From Alopecurus myosuroides (Eukaryota; Streptophyta; Magnoliopsida; Poales; Poaceae), in assembly GCA_028641055.1 (NCBI GenBank), contig CM054062.1:22886536-22950535 (forward strand): 64,000 bases of DNA, in the 5' to 3' direction. The notes beneath the pieces are model-generated. The model saw only the letters and a program-made list of their open reading frames with translations, was not told the origin of the DNA and searched no databases. Position numbers and translations under genes: made by a program. Shown piece by piece: positions 48,465-59,273 of the stretch (positions are counted from its first letter, which is position 1; every line of letters starts with the position of its first letter).

Positions 48465-49625
48465 TTGCTCGGTCTGCAAGATATAAAGCGAAGTGTACGA
48501 AACATTAAGACTCGGGAATTATGAGTTATCCGAGTATCCATGAGTAGTATCAGTAAGAAGCACAGAAACTATGAGCTATCCGACTATCAACGAACAGTTA
48601 TGGAAATTATCGGTAATCCTAGTATCAGTGAGCCATTATGAAAAGGAGTTGGTTGTTTGGTTAACTAGCATAAATAGGAGACCCGGAAATAGAGGATTGT
48701 CCGGGTATCGAAGAACGGCTGCGGAAATTTTGACAGACTACATCTCGATTGGGAAATTTTACAGGGAAATTCGCGAAGAGATTAAGGATCGCAAGTGATG
48801 GGAGATTGAAATTGAGTCTATCATTGAGCGATTGAACAAGCAAGTGTGGAACAAAGCGATCTAAATCGGCGCAAGAAAGTAGCCGGCGGACAGACCTAGA
48901 TCCAATCTGGATCGAGCGGAGAAATTGGAAGTCAAAATTAATGGGGAAAGGAAGCTCACCGGAGTAGATTGAAGGAGAGCACGACGGCGGCAAATGGCGC
49001 AGCTGTGGTGCCCCTCTGGGACTCCCGGCGGGCAACTCGGGTGCGCGGCGGAGGAGACAGACAGCGGCGCGGCGCGGTTTGTGGACGAGTGCAGGTGACG
49101 GCGGCTCGACTCCGGCAGCGCGTTCGTGGTCTCCGTGGCGGCGCTGTGCAAGCTCGGGTGAGAGAGCGCCGGTGAGGAAGAAGACGATGGAAGAAATGGA
49201 ACGTTGAGGTATGTTACCCCCCTAGGGCACCTATTTATAGGTGCGGGTGGGGAAACTAGGTCAAAGTTAGCGGGAGCCAAAATTTTCGGAAAAGATACCC
49301 GTCCAGGAATTTTGGGATGTGCGTTAAGTGCCCGCGCGCGATATCCGGAAAGGATAAGAAGGAAATCCCTTCCGCGATATCCGGACCAATTAATGAGTGA
49401 AACAAGCCGTGTCTTCTGTATCTTCCTCGGAACATTGACCCGGAAAAGTAAAGATGGATTCAGAGAAAACCGGATTATTATATGGACCACCAATGGAGTT
49501 AGGCCTAGCTGTTTATTAAAGCAACCTAACCCGGCCTCTATGAACTTGTATGTTTGTTATTTTTGCAGGGAATAGCGTGCGCTTCAAGGAGGATCCCGTG
49601 AAGCCCAAGCTATTCTGGGGACTAC
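48465..49625 (-). promoter_or_regulatory. Promoter and 5' UTR with introns of the antisense gene
   Basis: A TATA box (CTATAAATAG, 49240-49231 on the minus strand) is followed by a CT-rich leader. A likely donor GTGAGC at about 48960 (after CTACTCCG) and an acceptor TCTTGCAG at about 48473 precede the ATG by a few bases. 49241-49625, up to the LTR, shows no other feature. Confidence 0.6.
49231..49240 (-). promoter_or_regulatory. TATA box of the antisense gene
   Basis: CTATAAATAG on the minus strand, about 385 bp from the 3' LTR and 770 bp upstream of the ATG, with CT-rich sequence downstream. Confidence 0.6.
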
Positions 49626-50096
49626 TGATGGAGGGATGATAACCAGGTAAGCTAACACCAAGGTGTAATTCGGCCCAAAGGACGCTGCACAAGACCCGGC
49701 TTAGGGAAAAGGAGATTCTAGAAGGCCCAGGAGTGTAGGCCTCGTAACCCGGATTGTGGGTTCCGATAAAAAAGTTTAGGGTTTGTAAGCAGTGTCCGGG
49801 TAGGACTCCGAACACGCCTTGGATAGTAAGCCAGGGGATCCGAGTACTATATAAGCCGATCCCTAGGGTTAGATTAGACAAGCTTACGAGATAGAGATTA
49901 CGAGACATCGAGTATCCATTGTAACACGAGAGTTGAGATAATATATTCAGATCGGAGACTCGGCGACTTGATTGCCGGCTACCAGATCGCATATCATCAT
50001 GGTTTCCCTTGAGCTAAACCCTCTCCCAAACACCAGAGTCGATTTGCCCCAAGACAAGTTACCCCCGGTAACGTCTGCCGTGATTATCCCACGACA
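49626..50096 (+). repeat. Gypsy 3' LTR (471 bp)
   Basis: Same length as the 5' LTR, preceded by CTGGGGACTAC (polypurine-like), followed by AATCT. Confidence 0.93.
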
Positions 50097-50101
50097 AATC
50101 T

Positions 50102-53100
50102 CAAACTCCACTTTGTGGCTATCCAAGAAACAAAACTAAGCTATGTTTCTCCCTCCAAAGCTCACACCTTCCTGCCCCCTAACCTTCGCACTTACAGCTC
50201 TATCGACGCTTTGCGGACTGCCGGTGGCATTCTAACTGCGTGGGACAAAAATTTCTTCACGCTACAAGGCACTTTCGCTGCACAGCACGCTCTTTCTACC
50301 ATCCTTTGCTCTATCTCCGACAACACCGTCCTTCGTGCGACCAACGTCTACGCCCCATGCCGCGTCGGGGGAAAAACTGGAGTTCCTGGAGCTCCTATCC
50401 TCGCATGACCCAGGTGACTCTATCCCCTGGATCATCTGCGGAGATTTTAACCTGTGCCGTTCCGCAGCCGACAGGAATAACTCAAATCTTAACCATGCCG
50501 AGGCCGCCCTTTTTAACGATTGCATCCACTCCCTTTGCTTAGTTGAACTCCCCCCTCGCGATCGCCAGTACACATGGTCAAACAGACGTCCAAATCCTAC
50601 TCTCGTTCGACTCGACTGGTTTTTTGTCAACAATGCCTGGAATTTCCTATTTCCCTCCACAAACCTTCACTCCGATGCCAGGGACACAAGTGATCATGTC
50701 CCCCTAATTGCTACCATCTCCACGTCTATCCCTAGGTCGACCATCTTTCGCTACAACAAATCCTGGGACGTCCACCCCGCTTTCTGCCGCTCAATAGTCA
50801 CCGCGTGGAATTCATCCTACCGTGTGGATGCTACTGCACGGATTGTCTCTCGCCTCCGTACCTGCCGTATCGCCTGCAAGAAATGGACGAAGAGCTGCTC
50901 TCATTTCGCCCAACGAGAGACCGACGCTCGCATCGTCATCGCCTACCTGGATCTCCTCGAAGAAACTAGACCCCTTTTCCCGGCTGAGAATGCTCTCCGG
51001 ACGCTCACTGTGGATGCGCTCCACCTGTCCATTTGGGAGAGGTGGCTCTACTGGCACACGCGTGCCAAAGTCCGTTACTCTATCGAAGGTGACGAGAACT
51101 CAAAATTCTTCCACGGCCTAGCATCCTGCCGTCGCAGGAGAAACTCCATTCCTGTCCTTGATGACGGCGCGGTCTCTCTCACATCGCATGTAGACAAAGA
51201 AAGACTGATGACTGCCTTTTACCGGGAATTGATTGGTCGCTCCCACTCTTGCTATTGGAACTTCTCCCTTAGCGATCTTTACACAGGATCGAGTGCGCTC
51301 CCTCCATCCCTTACGGCCGCCTTCTCTCGGGGAGAGATCACTACAGCTCTCTACGCTATGAACGCAAATTCCAGCCCCGGCCCCGATGGATTCGGCCCTA
51401 GTTTCTACTCGAAATTCTGGGCCGTCCTGAACTCGGATGTCGCCGCAGTTTTCGACGACTTTTTTACCCACACAATTGATCTTACTCGGATCAACCGGGC
51501 ATACCTGATCCTTCTCCCCAAATCTGAATCTGCTCGAAACCTCGCTAACTTCAGACCCATCTCGCTACAAAACTGTATCCTAAAACTCATCACGAAGGTC
51601 CTCACGACGCGTCTTCAAAAATGTATACACACACTTGTCGACCCCGATCAAACTAGGTTCCTCTCTGGCAGGCGCATCTCTGAAAATATTGTTTACGCTG
51701 CTGATCTAGTGCGCTGTTGCCATCTACGAAAAGCTCCCACCATCATCTTCAAAATAGACTTCCGCAAGGCCTTTGATTCCGTCAACTGGAACAGTCTCAT
51801 CGACATCCTTAAGGCCAGGGGCTTTGATGACAGGTGGTGTGCATGGATGCAAGCTATCCTTGAGACTGGCCACACCGCGGTTGTTCTTAACGGGGTTCCG
51901 GGACCCTGGATTCGCTGTAGAAATGGGCTTCGTCAGGGCGACGCCCTTTCCCCATACCTGTTTATCATCGTTGCCGATGTTCTCTAGAGGATGATCCGGG
52001 CCGCCGCATCATCAGGGAACCTTGCTCACCCCATCGACCCTTCTCGCCCCCCGCCGTCCTCCAATACGCCGATGATACCCTAATTCTCTGCCGGGGTGAC
52101 ACCGCAAACGCGGCTCACCTCAAGCAAATCCTGGAAGACTTCTCGACTGCTACTGGTCTGGCGATAAACTTGCATAAGTCATGCTATGTCCCCATGCACA
52201 CGGACAACTCGCTCGCGACATCCATAGCCGGTATCCTGGGTTGCCCAATCTCCACCTTCCCACAGCCGTACCTTGGACTCCCTCTTTCACCCACTAAACT
52301 GCCCGATCTCGGCATACTCGTCCCTTATTTCCTCCTTCGACCGTAGGCTCTCGGGGTGGAGTGCGATGCTGCTATCCTCGGGTGGCAGGAGGGTGCTCTG
52401 CAACGCCGTTCTAAACAACCTTGCCACTTATTTCATGTGTTCGTTCTTGCTTCCGAAAGGTGTGATCGATGCGATTGACAAGAGAAGGAGAGCTTTTTTC
52501 TGGACGGGCAAGGAGCAATGCTCCGGTGCTCGATGTCTAATTGCTTGGGACAAGGTTTGTTTTTCTGTGTAGGCAGGTGGCTTCGGGCTCCGGGACCTCT
52601 ATCGACAAAACACTGCGCTCCTCATGAACTTCATCGTCAAGCTGCACGAGAATGAGAGCCTTCCTTGGAAGGATTGGTACTTCACCCACTCCGGGAGGGA
52701 CTTCGGGGACTCCACCCCCAACCCCTCGTTCATTGATCAGGTTGTTTCACACTGCCTCCCCTTGTTCCGTTCTGTCACTCGCTGCGAGGTCCATGACGGC
52801 CAGCATGTATCCTTCTGGATTGACAACTGGTCGGCAGGTCCTTCTCTCCAGTTCCGCTTCCCGGCGCTTTTCTCCCACTGCACGCGCCCGAACATCTCCG
52901 TCTCGGACGTCTGCGCGAGCGGCCTCTACCTCCAGCCTCGCCTTTCCGCTGCCGCCCGACGAGAGCTGCATGAGGTCCGGGCGATTATCGACGCCTTGTG
53001 CCTCGATACTCTCCAGGACTCTCGGTTTATGGCTTTCGGGCCTGAGACTGCAGTCTCCTCTCGCGCGATCTACCACGCCCTTGCTACGGGGGGCCAGGTG

Positions 53101-53592
53101 GATGCTTCTTCATCCATCGCGTGGTCATCTCGTCTCCCCTCCAAAATTAAGATCTTCTGCCAGCTTGCCGATGCTCACCGCCTTAGCTCTAGGGCAAACC
53201 TTTTCTTCAAAGGTTGTGCCCCCTCCGATGCCTGCGAGCGTTGCACCACCCCGGAATCCTGCCACCATATTTTCTTCTCATGCCCCGTATCGGTTGAGGT
53301 ATGGACGCGCATTGGTGTCCCGCTCCACGATATCCCCGCCTCGCTTTGGGATATCCCTTGCCCCCACCATCCATCTCCCCACATCGACATTTGGAGACTT
53401 GGCGTTGCGGCGCTCATGTGGAGCCTTTGGAAGGCCCGGAATGACGCCACCTTCAATGGTGTCTCCTCTACCCCTACTCAGATCCTCAGGAGATGCGCTG
53501 ATGATATTACGCTGTGGGGGCGCCGGTTCCCTCGCACATATGAGGCTGACGTTTTGTCGCTCCATGCTTACTTTAGGGCTAGATCTCTCTAG
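50102..53592 (+). pseudogene. LINE ORF2: endonuclease, reverse transcriptase, zf-RVT (multiple breaks)
   Basis: The frame resumes the endonuclease with FVAIQETKL and, after a frameshift near 50370, WIICGDFNL and TSDHVPL. The reverse transcriptase runs from about 51370 (NSSPGPDGF), with NFRPISLQN, KIDFRKAFDS and GLRQGDALSP. It then meets TAG at 51985-51987, a frameshift near 52045, and YADD at about 52065. Further shifts at about 52270 and TAG at 52570-52572 follow. The last 340 codons hold the zf-RVT zinc finger (ACERCTTPESCHHIFFSC) and WSLWKARNDATF, ending TAG at 53590-53592. L1 ORF2 nicks the target and copies the RNA. This copy cannot work. Confidence 0.88.
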
Positions 53593-53764
53593 CGTGTACG
53601 GTTTTTCTTCCCCTTATTTGCTTGTCCGTTTGTAGTCCGCCCTCCCCCTACCCCTTGTATTGCTGCTATTGTAACCTCCCTGTACTTTGGGACCCTTCGT
53701 GGTCGTTTCGAGTTTATATAACAACCAGTGGGAAAACTCTTCCCCCTGGCACTCTCGAAAAAAA
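53593..53764 (+). other. LINE 3' UTR and poly(A) tail
   Basis: Includes GTTTGTAGTCC and CTTTGGGACC, and ends ACTCTCGAAAAAAA. It is directly followed by the 3' flank of the LRR gene. Confidence 0.8.
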
Positions 53765-53797
53765 TACAGAAAGCATTGCAAGTTTGCAACCTTCTGT

Positions 53798-56700
53798 TCA
53801 AGACTGTGATTTGACGCTTAAGCTTAAGCTCTCGCTGCTCGCCCATCCGTCCTGGACCTGCATAGAGTACTGCAAGTTCCAGAGGACGTCGTCAACCGAA
53901 GGCCGGTCGCTCGGGTCACTAGCCATGCAATTCAGCGCTATCTCTGTCACTTTACTTAGAGAGTCCACCGCAAATGTGCCTCGGATCGTCGGGTCAGCCA
54001 TGTCTTTTAGCATGTCTGGGTCTTCAGCCAGGGCCTCGGTTAGCTGTGGATGGAACGCAGGATGCAAATTTAGAATCATAATGTAATTGCTTCTTTGAGA
54101 AGCAGAAAGTTCAAAAACAAAATCTGGTGATCTTAGAACGGGATGTGAATATGAAGCCTCAGATTCACCTGAGCTTTTAGGGGTTCCAGTTCTCTTTGGG
54201 ATTCTGTTGCTTTGCCTGTGATCACTTCCAGAAGAATTAGTCCGAACTGGTATATGTCGTCCTTGTCCCCTTGTTCTGCAGGTTGAGAACTGCAAGCAGA
54301 GGAGTCCTTATCAGTTTAGTTTACAGGTTGAGCGGCTTAACCAGATCACCCACCATTCTTAATGGTTAGATTCGTATCTTTCAGTTCCAACACCTAATCA
54401 TTAGGTTCATGCACGTATGTTATCTCTTCAGATAACTAGTCAAGTAGGTACCCATGTTCCAGTTTATTAAGTGTAGATGTCATTTTCTTTCTGAAATGAC
54501 AGCATACCTGCCGTGGTGGTCTTCTTTGTGGACAACGAAAGGGTATTCTGATGATATCTGCACGATAAGAACGGTTACAACATATCTGTCAGTAATTAAC
54601 TGAGGAACTTCACCAATAATCTGAAATTACCTTGCCATTCTTGCTGGTTGATATCATCGGGAGATTGAAGTCACTAATTTTCGAAGTGAGGGTCTTGTCC
54701 AACAGAATATTTTCAATGTTGAGATCATTCTGTACAATGTCTGGGGCAGTCACGTTGTGCAAGAACTGGATCCCTCTCGCGATACCGATTGCAGCAGAAA
54801 CCCGCTGCGGCCATTTCAGCATTTCGCGCTTCCTCCACTCTGTGAAGCCAGTCAAAGCATAAAATCAGATAGTTAGTTTTAGATGGTAATAGCACACATG
54901 ATGTGTCCTACTGTACTTACCAGTAAGATGGCTTCTTAGACATCCATTTGTCACGCATTCAGAGATGAGGTATACCGAGCTAGCAATAGTAGGATTTTCC
55001 TGATCATTGACAATACAATGACCAATGATGCTAACCAAATGGCGGTGGCGGAATTTAGAAATGGTCTCCATGTACTGGGACAGGCTCTGGGGAGAATACT
55101 TTGGCTTTAATCTGAGACATCTCACCAAAACTCTAGATCCATCTTGAAGCTTGCCGTTGTAATGCTGTAAGTGGAAGAGACAATGGGGCACAAATAAATG
55201 ATAAAATTAGTCACGACATAACTTTATAGCATAAAACTTTGCTGAGTTGAGAAATGGTACGGAGAATATTGGTACATTAGTCAAAAGAGAATGAACAAAA
55301 AACATCCATAATAACTAAAGTTGCAAGTTCAGTTGATTGAAAAAGACGGACAGTACAATAAACTTATCTAGTGTAATATAAGTGGAAATAAAAAATCAAC
55401 TGTTATCTTCGGCTCAAGCTGTGTGACAAGGTCTCCTAAATATAAAGGAAAATATTATTTTAATCCTAATTACAATGACTCAAATTGCTAGTATTCGAAT
55501 AATTTAATATTTTTAGTGCAAATATTATCCATACGTGAAGCAATTAGGGGTATGAAAATCTACATTTGATATTTCCCAGGTTGGCCACAATAATACACGG
55601 ACTTTGTTCTTACATGCAAAAGCCTGTGTCTATCAAATGTATAAAGTGGTAAACCAAATGTGACTAACATAATTATATGACAGGGGCAATAATTGGCAGC
55701 CCACTTTTGTACTATACTTTGAGGGGAGATGCCTCAGTGGACCATTTGATAAGATCCCATCTGAACACTGGCTGAGCTAACATGTTTAACACACACATTC
55801 AAGACAGAGATGTGCATGGCTATGAGTATATCTGCTGTATGTTGAAATTATGAAGTGTACGAATGAGGTAAATTCTTATATTCATTGTTCTCCAATTCCA
55901 CTATGAAGGCTAAAAGGGCTACAATAATGCATTGCATACCTGTGTAAGGGGATTACTGTTGATCAAGTTGGAGGAAGCAAAGTTGTCCGTCACTTCTTGG
56001 AGCTCCTCTATGGTATATGCACGATAAGCTGGTACTTGCAGTGTATTTACCCTTGCAGCTTGTGATGCATGCCCTGTGAAAATGCAGATGTTATGCATAG
56101 GGATTATCCTGCAGAATGTTAAGTGATCACCAAGTCATTGCTCATGTTTTCCTTTCCCCTTTTTGGTTGATTGACTTTGCAGCAGCTTTACTTTTCTTAA
56201 AGTCTTGTGTGAAGTAAGAAATAATGGTACATCCCATGTTCTACAACTCAAGATCCACAATATTTTGACTTAAGTGAGTAGAGTTGATTCAAACAATAGA
56301 ATACGCAAGCTGAAACTAAAGCAACCGGTGTTGAAGATTACTACTAGTTCAATTCTGTAATGCCCCTTTCAACCACGAATCATAGATTACTCGTTCATTT
56401 CTAAAGTGCCCATAATCTTGTGTGCCCTTCTGAAATGAACTGAAGAAGTAAGAGCATGGTAGTACAGATTAACTGACGCATAAAGTCATGAAGATTGTAC
56501 TATTATCTTACTCTTATCGGCAGCGGTGGTAGCCTGAGCTTTCCCGCCGTTCCCCTTCCTGGCCGGCGTCATCAACGGCGACTTGGGCAAGGCCATCACC
56601 TCGGGGTGGCGCCTCCTGGCCCTCCTCAGCACCACCACCATCACCAACGCAATTAGCAATGCGCCTCCCACGACGGCGCCCACAATGCCAAGAAGCATCC

Positions 56701-57775
56701 CCACACCAGGGCCCTTACCCCCAGCATGCCCACCACCGTTCCCCTGCGCCGGCGGCAACAATGCGGCAATCGCCGGCGGGCTGCAGTAGGCGTTCGGCCT
56801 CTGCAGCTTGGCGTCGGCGAAGCAATTTCCCGCGACGAGAACCGTGCGCACGGAGGAGCTGGAGCGCATGCACGCCGGGCGCGACCCCACGAGCAGGTTG
56901 GCGGAGACGTCTACGAATTCGAGCGCGTGGGCGCACGCCGTGGTCGCGGGCAGCTGGCCGGAGAGCTGGTTGTGCGAGAGGTCGATGTGGCGCAGCGCGG
57001 GGAGCGCGAAGACGGAGGAAGGGATCCACCCCTGCAGCCGGTTCCGGGACACGTCGAGGAAGCGGAGCTGGCCCAGCGAGCTGACCGCGGCGGGGATCTT
57101 CCCGGTGAAGTTGTTGTCGGCGAGGACGAGCCTCGCCATTGCCTTGCCCACCTCCGGGAACGCGCCGTCGAGCCCGTTTTCGGCCAGGTCGAGCTCACGG
57201 AGGAAGGCGAGCCCGGCGAGGGAGGGCACGGTGCCGTTGAGCCAGTTCCGGGAGAGCACGAGGCTGTGCAGCGAGTACATGCGCGCGAGCTGGCCCGGGA
57301 CTGCGCCGTAGAAGTAGTTGGCGCTGAGGTCGAGCGCCTGCAGCGCCTGGAGGCGGAGGAGCTTGGCGCCCGGGAGCGGGCCCCAGGCGCCGAGCGCGAC
57401 GAGCGAGAGGCCGGTGAGCGCCGGGAGCCGTGTGAGCGTGGTGAAGAGCGCGTCGGCGGAGAAGCTGGAGGGCAGCGCGCCGTGCCACGCGCTGTCGGGC
57501 TGGCGGTCGCCGCGCACGGAGAGCGCCGTGACCTGGCCGCGCGCGCAGCCGATGGCGAGCGACGGCGTGGGCGTGATCGCGCACGGGTCTGGCGCCGTGG
57601 CGAGCGCGGCGAGGGCCGGCGGGTTGCCGAGCAGGAGGCGCACCCGGGAGAGCGCCTTGGCCTCGGACGACGCCAGCGGCTGCGAGGTGGCCGCGGCGGG
57701 AACGCGGAGGAGGAGGAGGAGGAGCAGCGGGGGGAGAAGCAGAGCAACGTGTTTGTGAGACGAGGAGGACGCCAT
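53798..57775 (-). CDS. LRR receptor-like pseudokinase (probable inactive LRR-RLK)
   Basis: Seven exons join in frame: 57775-56512, 56073-55940, 55164-54921, 54839-54631, 54557-54508, 54289-54169, 54043-53798 (2268 nt, 755 aa). Exon 1 encodes a signal peptide (residues ~1-30, Leu-rich), an extracellular domain with about seven to eight LRRs, a transmembrane helix (~360-383) and a basic juxtamembrane stretch. The remaining exons encode a kinase-like domain. The kinase lysine site reads VLVRCLRLK (K replaced by R), HRD-x-K-x2-N reads QNDLNIEN, and DFG reads DFN. This fits the At1g14390/At3g03770-like 'probable inactive' clade, which would act at the plasma membrane by protein binding. The start is the only ATG that gives a signal peptide. 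The LINE tail lies 33 bp downstream of the stop. Confidence 0.9.
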
Positions 57776-59270
57776 TGGAAACGGGGGAGAATGGGAGGTT
57801 GGAGCGTGTGAGCGAGGAATGGCGCAACGCCGGAGCTTGGCGAGTTCGAGCTGAACTGCTGGGCGTGGTTTGGGAGGAGGAGTAGGCAGTGAAGTGAAGG
57901 TGGAGGAGGAGTGCGATGTACCGAGCGCGAGTGCGTGCCAGCCAACCTAAACACGCCAGTCGCCACCACCATCGCTCGTCGTAGAGTCGTAGTACATTCT
58001 GAGTGACGTGTAGGGTTGACCGCTGTAGGGACACCTTGTCAGAAGGATGAAGGCGTGTCGTGGCAGCCGGGCTACCGCGGAGCACGTGGCGGGGCGGCGG
58101 TACGGCGTTGCCGATGCCATGTGTCCGCGGGAAGACTGGGCTCGATCGGACTGTGCCGCGGTCGCGTCTTGGGTCCATCGGTCGGGGCATGGACGCCCTG
58201 GTGCGGGGAATGGATGGCCTGACACGCACGGATGCACGGGGCTCAACGTGCTCGACGGGGAACATGGAGCGACGGATCGACCGGAGCATGTGTAGGCACG
58301 CTGGTGCGAGCGCTAGGCGCCAGGGCAGGTGAGAGAGCCAGGTCGACAACGCGTATCGGGCCGGGTGCGCGGCTTGTCCCTAGCCAGCCAGGGGCAGGCG
58401 CCCAATTTTTTCTCCTGCTCAGTGCTCTGCTCACACACTGCACAATTTGTTTGCTTCTCCATAAACTCAACTGCTGTTGCTGCTGCACCTGCATCCCCCC
58501 ATAAACAGAGCTGATGCCTGGCTACGGATATTGCTCGATCGATCCATACAAATGCAATGCATTTTGCTGATGCACGAAGAACCTGATGGCATGCATCGTG
58601 GGTGGTCGAAACGCGACGTCCGGGGTTTCTCTTCAGCGGAGAAAAAATAAAGGAAAAAACTTCAACGGGAGATTGATTGCCGGGAGAGGTCGGTCGACAT
58701 TTCCTCCGCGAGTCCCACGGCTCGCGCGACTTGCAGTGTACCTAACTTCCATGCTACGAGTCAATCGAGTAGCGTTGGAACTGGGCATGGGCTCCCCCGT
58801 TGCCACCTTTTACCCAAAAAGTTAGGCCGGTACGGTACATCCACGCATGCGGCATGCGTGATCAGTGCGCTGCTGCGGTGTGGACCTGGCGGGGTCAAAC
58901 CGGCTCGGCGGCCTCGACTTTTCATGCGTGCATGCGTGGCTACCCGGATCCGATCCAGCACAAAACGCCAGCACGATGAAGAAATCGATCGCCAGTTGCC
59001 TCTGCAACGCTAGTGCAGGTTTTGACTTGAGCTTGGATTTGCTGAAGACGCATATGGGTTCGCTATGCATCGGGGCTTCGGGGGATAGTTTGGATGGGGG
59101 ATGTATATCTATGTGCATGTGGACATCTTATACAACACCAATCATTATCTTCTAATCTAGCAACGATTCTAGCAAAACTAAAATGCATAGCATTTAGTAC
59201 AATTAATATAGAAAACCCATGGAACTCTATAAATAAAAAAATACTGTTGGCAATTCCTTTGTTTAATTAT
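57776..59270. other. Upstream region of the LRR pseudokinase gene and spacer
   Basis: The first ~200 bp on the minus strand are CT-rich and probably hold promoter and 5' UTR. Farther on (58000-59150) there is GC-rich then mixed sequence with several unlinked ORFs that have no family motif. I saw no second gene. Confidence 0.5.
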
Positions 59271-59273
59271 TTT

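Larger units (their letters stand above)
36392..50096 (+). mobile_element. Gypsy LTR retrotransposon of the Tat/Retand group (13.7 kb)
   Basis: Two LTRs of 471 bp (36392-36862, 49626-50096) are flanked by perfect AATCT duplications (36387-36391, 50097-50101). Order: LTR, PBS, gag, protease, RT, RNase H, a second (archaeal-type) RNase H, integrase, a ~6 kb 3' region carrying a spliced antisense gene, then LTR. The second RNase H and the antisense gene are hallmarks of the Tat lineage. By eye about 13 of 471 LTR positions differ (~2.8 %), so it is older than the LARD in the same LINE. Coding regions have in-frame TAG codons and a frameshift. Confidence 0.93.
23400..53764 (+). mobile_element. 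L1-type LINE retrotransposon, interrupted by two nested LTR elements
   Basis: LINE sequence is present at about 23400-23523 (GC-rich 5' UTR; exact start not resolved), 32874-36391 (ORF1 and ORF2 start) and 50102-53764 (rest of ORF2, 3' UTR, A7 tail at 53758-53764). The three pieces join exactly once the LARD (23524-32868) and the Gypsy (36392-50096), each with one target duplication, are removed. ORF1 carries a zinc knuckle. ORF2 has endonuclease, reverse transcriptase and zf-RVT. I could not find a target-site duplication near 23.3 kb matching the sequence after the A tail (TACAGAAAGCATTG), so the 5' end is uncertain. The copy is dead because of several frameshifts and stops. Confidence 0.85.

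Noticed and set aside
56726..57811. Long plus-strand ORF (361 codons) at 56726-57811
   Set aside because: It is the complement of the GC-rich LRR exon 1 and has low-complexity Arg/Gly/Glu composition. The minus strand has signal peptide, LRRs and matched splice sites.
57195..58349. Long minus-strand ORFs around 56911-58349 in other frames
   Set aside because: Arg/Pro/Ser-rich shadows of the same GC-rich exon; no domain motif.
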